From Schistosoma mansoni (lineage: Eukaryota > Platyhelminthes > Trematoda > Strigeidida > Schistosomatidae), in the NCBI RefSeq assembly GCF_000237925.1, contig NC_031497.1, positions 5,511,295-5,575,294 on the forward strand: 64,000 nucleotides of DNA. Direction: 5' to 3'. Position 1 is the stretch's first letter, and the number at the start of each line of letters is the position of its first letter. The notes under the pieces are model-generated. The model saw nothing but the letters and a program-made list of their open reading frames with translations. It made no database searches and was not told the DNA's origin. Of this stretch, positions 57,843 through 64,000 are shown one piece after another. A program made the position numbers and the translations under genes.

Positions 57843-60800
57843 ATGAAGCAAGTACCCAGTACTCAAAATTCATCCTATGAGTTTGAAATAAATACTGTCG
57901 GGCCTTCAAGCTCATTCAATAAAACAATCCAAGCTATTTCAACTGATTGCTCAAAGATTTCTTTTTCCTTGCCTCCTGCGAGCAAATATGTTCCGGGATC
58001 TAGTCCTTCCATACATAAACTCCCGTTTGATGTGATTCTAGAGATTTTCAAGCTTCTTCCAGCCTCCGACTTACTACACAATGTTCCAGCTGTCTGTCAG
58101 TTGTGGTATTATGTGTCTTTAACCCCTGTTCTTCGCACTCGTCTTGTTCTACGACGTCAGATACCAGCCGAATTAATTACCAGAGCTATTTCCAGTCGGC
58201 CGATGCTTCGAGTTCTACGCTGTCTGGCACTTAAACATGCGGAATCTGTACTGCCGGATGCTATTAAGCTTTGTCCCTTGCTTACATGCCTTAATATAGG
58301 GTTTAGCACATTGAGCGAGCGAGCAACAACTATCCTCGTCAATAATCTCCCACCAACATTACTGCATCTCAACGTTGAAGGTGTAAATACTATAGAGGTA
58401 ACCAATAAAAAATAAATTTTATTGTAGTTCAACCCGTTGGACCTTGGTATTTTGGTTTTTAGTCGTGTAGTACCATCTGCTGGTGAATGAGCATTATTGT
58501 TTGTTAGCTTTTGCATCATCATGAGTTAAAATTTACAGCTAGACACTAACCATGTCTTTAACAGCTAGATCTACCTTCAGCGTAATGGATAGGGATTAAC
58601 CCCAAAATCTTAGGTTCTTGTCTGATGGTTTGTTCGACTGAATCAATATTTCCAGGTTCATATGATGACTCCTACAATTGTTTTGATGTGACTTCATTAA
58701 AGTATGAACTAACAACGGCGACAAGCAGTCTACTTTCTCAAATTTATGACTAATAAGTAACTTGAGTGTTCACTTCTCAACGGGTTTGCAGGATTAGTGT
58801 TGGGCCTGGACTTAGTGACAGTGTTGTCCTAAAGCGAACTGTTTTATTGGGTAGTATATTTATCGTTCTCTCTAGCGAGTTTGGTGCTAGTAGTTTTGTT
58901 AGGAATTCCCTTTATTTTAGTCAATTGCAAATAAGTTTTAAAGCTTGCTATACGCTCAATGTTTAAGTTGTATTGTTTCAGATTACAATCATATAGACTC
59001 TTTCCTGTACTTTAACGAATAATCATCATGTATTAATTATGTTAAGGTGAAAATAGCGGTTGATTGGTTACTTAATACGTTTGCACATGAGTTCTGTTTC
59101 ATTCGTCTTAGTTTTTGATAGTCCAGCACGACCAGACTGTCGGTACAGCTACTCTCCACGACGCACTTCAAGAGAAGAGATAAAGATATGCGGACAATGA
59201 TTCAAGCCTAAGAGAGAAATGAGTAAAAAAATTGATGGAGTCGAGTGAGACATATAGCCTGACACTGGTTGAAATTTGAAAAAGGAGTCTTTCACTGTTA
59301 CCAATGTCGAAATATATCACACGGTCCTCAAATGCAGATTTTATTTATTTGTCGGACCCAAACAAAAATATCCTCATCCGTCTACACGGCTTAGACAAAT
59401 ATCCATTAACTCCATAAATGTAGGTGTCTCACTTCACTAAAGTGACTGTCATATACGTACAGATAATGATATGTATTGTTCATTCCCCTTATGTTTGTTT
59501 AAAAGCATTTTAGTCATTGCTCTTCCTATCGATACACATAAAACTGAATTTGGGTGAAATAGGACGAGTTTTGAGAAAATATTTAACCAATCAAAACATA
59601 ATTTTCTACGTTTAGGTTGCTGTCTGTCAAATTTAGTAGTAGCACATCAATTTATAAGAAGGGATAAATTGAATAAATGCACGTTTTTGGTACAACAATA
59701 ACTTGGAGTAAGTAGAGAGTTAGGTTCTTGATTTCTTAATCTGTACCTTCCTGAGTACTTAAAACTGCACTCCTTGACTGTTCAGGCAATTTGAATTTAC
59801 TTATGTGTATTTGAAAATTTGGGTGTAAGCCTTTCCCTTATAGTAAAAAATCTTTTTGGATAACTTTGGTTATTTCAAAGTCAATCTTACGGTGTGTTTC
59901 TGTTAGCTTTATTAGTATCTCTGATTAACTTCCAAACATTGGTACCTTTAAGTATCCCACATACAAATATCTCATCTACTATATCTAGCATTTTGGATAA
60001 TTTCGCTCCTCTGCCTTCGGTTCCACATCTTAAACTCTCACTATTGTCGAATCAAGAGAATCATTTGTGCAAAGATAGATCTTCACTTTAAGCAATCATT
60101 ACTTTATTTAATAGAGTACACTAATGTGTTGTTCAAATAGAGCATCGTAAGGAGATGCAGTCCCATGGTAGCCGGTGACCAACAATTGGTTCATACGCCA
60201 TTTTTTCCTTTAGGATACTGGAGCCCATGTGCACCATTGGTTTGGAATCAGGGTTTTCCATCTCTCCTAGGTAAACTTACCGTGTCCATCAACCTGGTTA
60301 AAGCGCCGGACATTCTCTTTTCGTCCTCTCAATTTCTTAAACAACACCCGTGGTGCGAGAAGGCAGTGAGTAGGACTTCCCTGACAGAGGCTATAAACGC
60401 GTGGCCATGTGAGAGTATTTGGAGAGGGAGAGCAGACTCTTCTCGCTCTCAGCCGTACAAGGGCATTTGGGGTCGTGAAAGTAGTTATTAATCTTTCAGA
60501 AATTAGCATGAATCCAGTATTTCGTATTTTTATAGGTCATGAGCACATTATTCCACACATAATTTCTTTTCCTACCTATTTTTCTTTTAGTTTGTCTGTT
60601 TTTCCAATAATTTTGTTGACTCTCTCATGAATTGATACACTATTATGAGTAACAAACGTGGCATAATCCATTTATCAAGAGCACGTTTATATACTAGAAT
60701 TTGAACCACACTGTTTACATTAGCGTTAGCGATACTACTTAGCTTCTCGAACCGATCCTATACTACTCAGAGTAATTAAACACGGAAGTTTACGAACCAG

Positions 60801-62528
60801 TCAAATTTTCTTTATGAACCGACAAAAAGCCGAAACAGTAACTGGAATAGGTTTTCTGTACCATGGTGATATTTGTAAACAGTCCTGTATGTAAAACAAT
60901 AGAAATTCACAGTTCAGACGGATACTCTAGGTAGTGTTGTATTCTCTGAGCTAGATGGTTTAATTCCAGACCTTTCATTGTTATTCTGAATAACATCTTC
61001 AATCACCCCTTCATGTAGAACTGATTTTTCTAGTTGCTCCACAAATTTTATGCCGGTTAGTTCTGGTGGGCGTGCTTGTGATTAGCTGCTTTTGTAGGTT
61101 TAGCTGTCTTAGTGTGTCCTTGGACTCACGTTGGCTGTCTTTGTCAGTTAACCTCCAACCCTGTAATTGATTAACCCCTTCCGTATGGATTTATAGATTG
61201 AATCCCATTTAACTTCTTCACGACGAAGCAGGCTGAAGATGTCCGAAACGACAGTAAAGCTCTGCGATCAAACTATGTAGCTCGAAAACGACAATATCAC
61301 CAAGTTTCATGTGTTTGTTTACCCGGTGTTTTTGTGGTGGCTTGGATTTTCATCCTTCATTGTAATAAGTAACTACTTAAGATGAATATAGCACTTATTA
61401 AATTGTATTTTATGTATCTTATATTTTATTTGTGAAAAATAATTTATGAATAGGTATCATTTAAGCAGATTGTTATATACTTTACATATTTGTCTTATCA
61501 TTCATTACTGATAAAAGTTTTATTACTTTTAAATGTCTTAACTTCCTGCTACTTTTTGATATATTTTCTAGATTGATTTCATTACTACTTTAGTACTTAG
61601 GTGTCCGAAATTAGAAGCACTCAATCTGTCACATTGTGTTTCAGTGTGTGATACATGTTTAAAAGTAATTTCAAGTGGACTACACAATCTACGCCGTCTA
61701 AACCTGGATGGTGTTCTTTGGATTACAGACACCGGTGTTTTACATCTGGCCGACAGTGAAGCTGTACGTAATGGTAACCTTGATGCAATATGGTTAGATG
61801 GTTTTGAACTTTCAAATTCCGGATTAAATGAATTTATTGTTCGATTGGAATGTGCTACAAAACGGACACCAGAATTTGAAGATCTTATAAATCCAGAAAT
61901 TGAACACCATGTAATCGGAATTCAACAACTGTGGATTAGCTTTTGTGATCATGTTGAAGATGAAGCAGTTAAATCCATAGCTAACCTTTCAAATCTTGTC
62001 GCTCTTACATTGCGAAAAACTCATCAAGTCAGTCCTACCGGTTTAAGCTCATTATTTGTCTCCAAAAGTTTAAGTCATTTGGACCATCAATTAAAGTTGA
62101 GGTATCTTGAACACTTAGATTTAAGTGAAGCACCTGGTTTGAATGATTCAGTAGTGATGGATATTTGTAGCTGTTGCGGTAGTCGCTTACGCTTTCTTAC
62201 CTTAAACTGGTGTTGGGAAGTTACTGATATTGGTGTGAACCAAATAATTGAAATATGCAGTTCTTTACGCCAGCTAAGCCTTATTGGGAATTCCGTCATT
62301 CAAGGAAAAGCATTTGCTGATATCCCGTTAAAAGTACCTCATTTAGTGATATTAAATTTGACCCAATGTAATCACGTTGTTGATAATATACTTGAAGATC
62401 TTTCACTTAGAATGCCAAATTTATATGTGTTTGACTTCTTCGGTGAACGTGTCGGTGGAGGACTGAATGATATTTGCCACTTTGATATATCTAGAGCATT
62501 GGGCAAGGTGCCCATTTGTACAGATTAA
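57843..62528 (+). CDS. F-box and leucine-rich-repeat protein, two recognised exons, 503 aa
   Basis: Exon 1 57,843-58,397 and exon 2 61,572-62,528 join in phase 0 (donor GTAACC at 58,398; acceptor ttttctag ending 61,571). An F-box lies at residues about 58-107: LPFDVILEIFKLLPASDL, VCQLWYYVS. After it come cysteine-type leucine-rich repeats: LTCLNIGFSTLSERA, LEALNLSHCVSVCDTCL, LRRLNLDGVLWITDTG, LWISFCDHVEDEAV, LEHLDLSEAPGLNDSV, LRFLTLNWCWEVTDIG, LVILNLTQCNHVVDNIL. Such FBXL proteins are substrate receptors of SCF ubiquitin ligases, the F-box binding Skp1 and the repeats the target. The specific orthologue was not recognised. ATG 57,843 (MKQVPSTQ) lies 5 nt after an AG, so it may follow a 5' UTR exon or a spliced-leader site; the frame is also open further upstream. 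The 3,174 nt intron carries a family C retroposon. Confidence 0.87.
58398..61571 (+). other. Intron of the F-box gene
   Basis: 3.17 kb of AT-rich sequence. Apart from the family C copy it holds about 61,020-61,310, a stretch of higher GC with tgaagatgtccgaaacgac, a type of motif common near transposon 3' ends, but no element could be named. Confidence 0.6.
60140..60485 (-). mobile_element. Family C retroposon, 3'-shortened copy
   Basis: On the minus strand it begins caaatgcccttgtacggctg and includes acatggccacgcgtttatagcc and the taccatgggactgcatctcc block, but stops at about cttacgat, lacking the last roughly 200 bp and the simple tail of the 31,519 copy. No target duplication seen. Confidence 0.75.
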
Positions 62529-62813
62529 CTAGTTGTGTTCAAAATCAATCAAATTACTTCAGCTTTCTATTCAACATTTTACTAGTTATTAATTAATCTG
62601 TGATATTTACATCTAAGTCCTATCCACACTATCTAATCCTCTTAGTTTTCCTCCTTTTCGTTGATTGTGTGTCATTACAGCATTGTATTTATTATCAAGA
62701 TAACGTGTAATTACTAAGCAGATTTTGTCCATTCTTTTATAGAAATCTTACATTTTCTTTGTTATTGACAAATTACGGCGCATACAAGTGCACATTGTGT
62801 TTGCCATGAAGAC

Positions 62814-62819
62814 AATAAA
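62814..62819 (+). terminator. Candidate polyadenylation signal of the F-box gene
   Basis: AATAAA about 285 bp after the stop codon on the coding strand. It is the first good match to the signal downstream. Confidence 0.5.
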
Positions 62820-62829
62820 AATGCTTTAG

Positions 62830-64000
62830 CTAGTGATAAAACTAGTTTAGTATGGGGAAATTTCTTTACATGTTGTCATGCTGGATAAAAATAAGATTTC
62901 TATTTTGTGATTGAAATTTATTTGACATTTTTTGCATGTTTTAAAGTTGATGAAGCTGTATCATATCTACTTCCACTTTTTATTCTCAACTATTCCAAGT
63001 TTATTGTTTAGTAATTGTTGCATAATACCTATTTTTGTTAAGAAGAAACAATACACACTAAACATGTGTTTAGCCTGTCCTTAGAGAAGGTAGTTCAATT
63101 TTTTATTGATTAAAAGTGCATACGAATGAAAAAAGATATAATTTCATGTTAGTGACTATTTTACATGAAAAAGTTGCGGAAATGATAATTTCCTACAAAA
63201 TGACTAATAAACCAACTCATTTAACTTGTGCTAATTAAAAATAGAAAGCTCTGATCAATGTCTATACTGATCAAATATCGACATGGTCTTCAATTGTAGC
63301 ACTGTTCTTGTTCGAAACAAGAGTATTCTTGAGATTGCAACATAATGTCATTGATAGAATCCTTTTTCAAGACTATCAAATAGTAAACAGTTTTCATAAC
63401 AGAACTCTTAAACAATACGGTTTCACACAATTAAGGTGAAAATCATCCATTACTACCGTATTATCGTGCCACATTTTTAATGTTATATAGAAGCACGGAT
63501 AAGTTCCTACACTTTTTGTTACCAGACACTAATACACAATTGCTGAATCTCGGAACATTATCCCTGATAACCCTAGGCTTATAGCTTTGATGTGACCAAA
63601 AGTACAACAGTTTTATGGTTCTCACATAGTACTGCCGTTTTGTTTTCTGCAGTTTCCTTCATCGTTCTTTTTCATAACAGCGAGAAACGTATCAGTGCAG
63701 TAACTTTGTTTTATAAAATTCACAGGATTCGAGTTTTCTCAATATTTAAATAAAAGGTTCCATAATTTGATAGATGTATGTATATCGTTTCAACTTGTTT
63801 TGTCATTTCATAAAAAAACGAACGATGAACAAGCTGAAGCCCATGTAGCATCACTACGGCTGCATAAGTTTCGCGTAAAGTAGTTACTTGTGGGTATATA
63901 GCCACTGTAAGAAGGTTATGGAAATCATTAGAATTTTTCTTCTTTTATTTTGATAAAATCTCATAAAATATTTGATTTCTGTTCCTTGCCTTTGTGCCAT
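62830..64000. other. No gene seen to the window end
   Basis: AT-rich intergenic sequence with no exon-like frames or repeats recognised. Confidence 0.4.

Noticed and set aside
1-64000. CRISPR arrays, bacterial operons, ribosome binding sites or phage genes.
   Set aside because: None is present; introns, AATAAA signals and animal gene families show a eukaryotic genome.

Overview
The window looks like nuclear DNA of a blood fluke, genus Schistosoma. It is AT-rich, its genes are intron-split, and it is crowded with retroposons typical of that genus: SR2/RTE-type and CR1-type LINEs, a Ty3/gypsy fossil, and small tRNA-like repeats carrying hammerhead ribozymes (the Sm-alpha type). The species cannot be fixed from this sequence alone.

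Four host genes are supported. On the minus strand, an LRRC56 orthologue (cilia and flagella) runs 18,678-14,797 in eight exons, and a JADE-family PHD-finger gene (scaffold of HBO1 histone acetyltransferase complexes) runs 38,535-26,397 in seven exons. On the plus strand, a short CDK2AP1/DOC-1-type coding exon lies at 23,063-23,290, and an F-box/leucine-rich-repeat gene spans 57,843-62,528 in two recognised exons. All splice junctions of the two minus-strand genes join in phase to give proteins of 446 and 798 residues. Both have 5' introns of about 28-105 nt and late introns of kilobases, an intron-size asymmetry already known from schistosomes. A further minus-strand exon of an unknown gene is likely at 11,961-11,649.

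Layout: 1-2,153, CR1-type LINE (minus). 2.2-11.5 kb, no genes but many ribozyme-bearing retroposons of two families, called A and B here. 11.6-18.7 kb, the unknown exon and LRRC56. 19.9-20.5 kb, a family A element interrupted by a 200-N assembly gap. 23 kb, CDK2AP1-type exon. 26.4-38.5 kb, the JADE gene; its two large introns hold two RTE LINEs in opposite orientation, two copies of another retroposon (family C) and a relic SR2. 39.7-40.7 kb, gag fossil. 42.8 kb, CR1-type 3' end. 46.0-49.2 kb, near full-length SR2. 49.9-57.2 kb, broken Ty3/gypsy fossil with a LINE inside its integrase region. 57.8-62.5 kb, F-box gene.

The most unusual signals are: (1) ribozyme retroposons with clear 12-14 bp target duplications, of which one copy in each family carries an antisense ribozyme module followed by a sense one as a single inserted unit; (2) an approximately 850 bp tract that appears identical, including shared lesions, between the two oppositely oriented RTE copies in the JADE intron, while their flanks differ clearly, which suggests gene conversion. 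All comparisons were made by eye; no alignment or database search was run.
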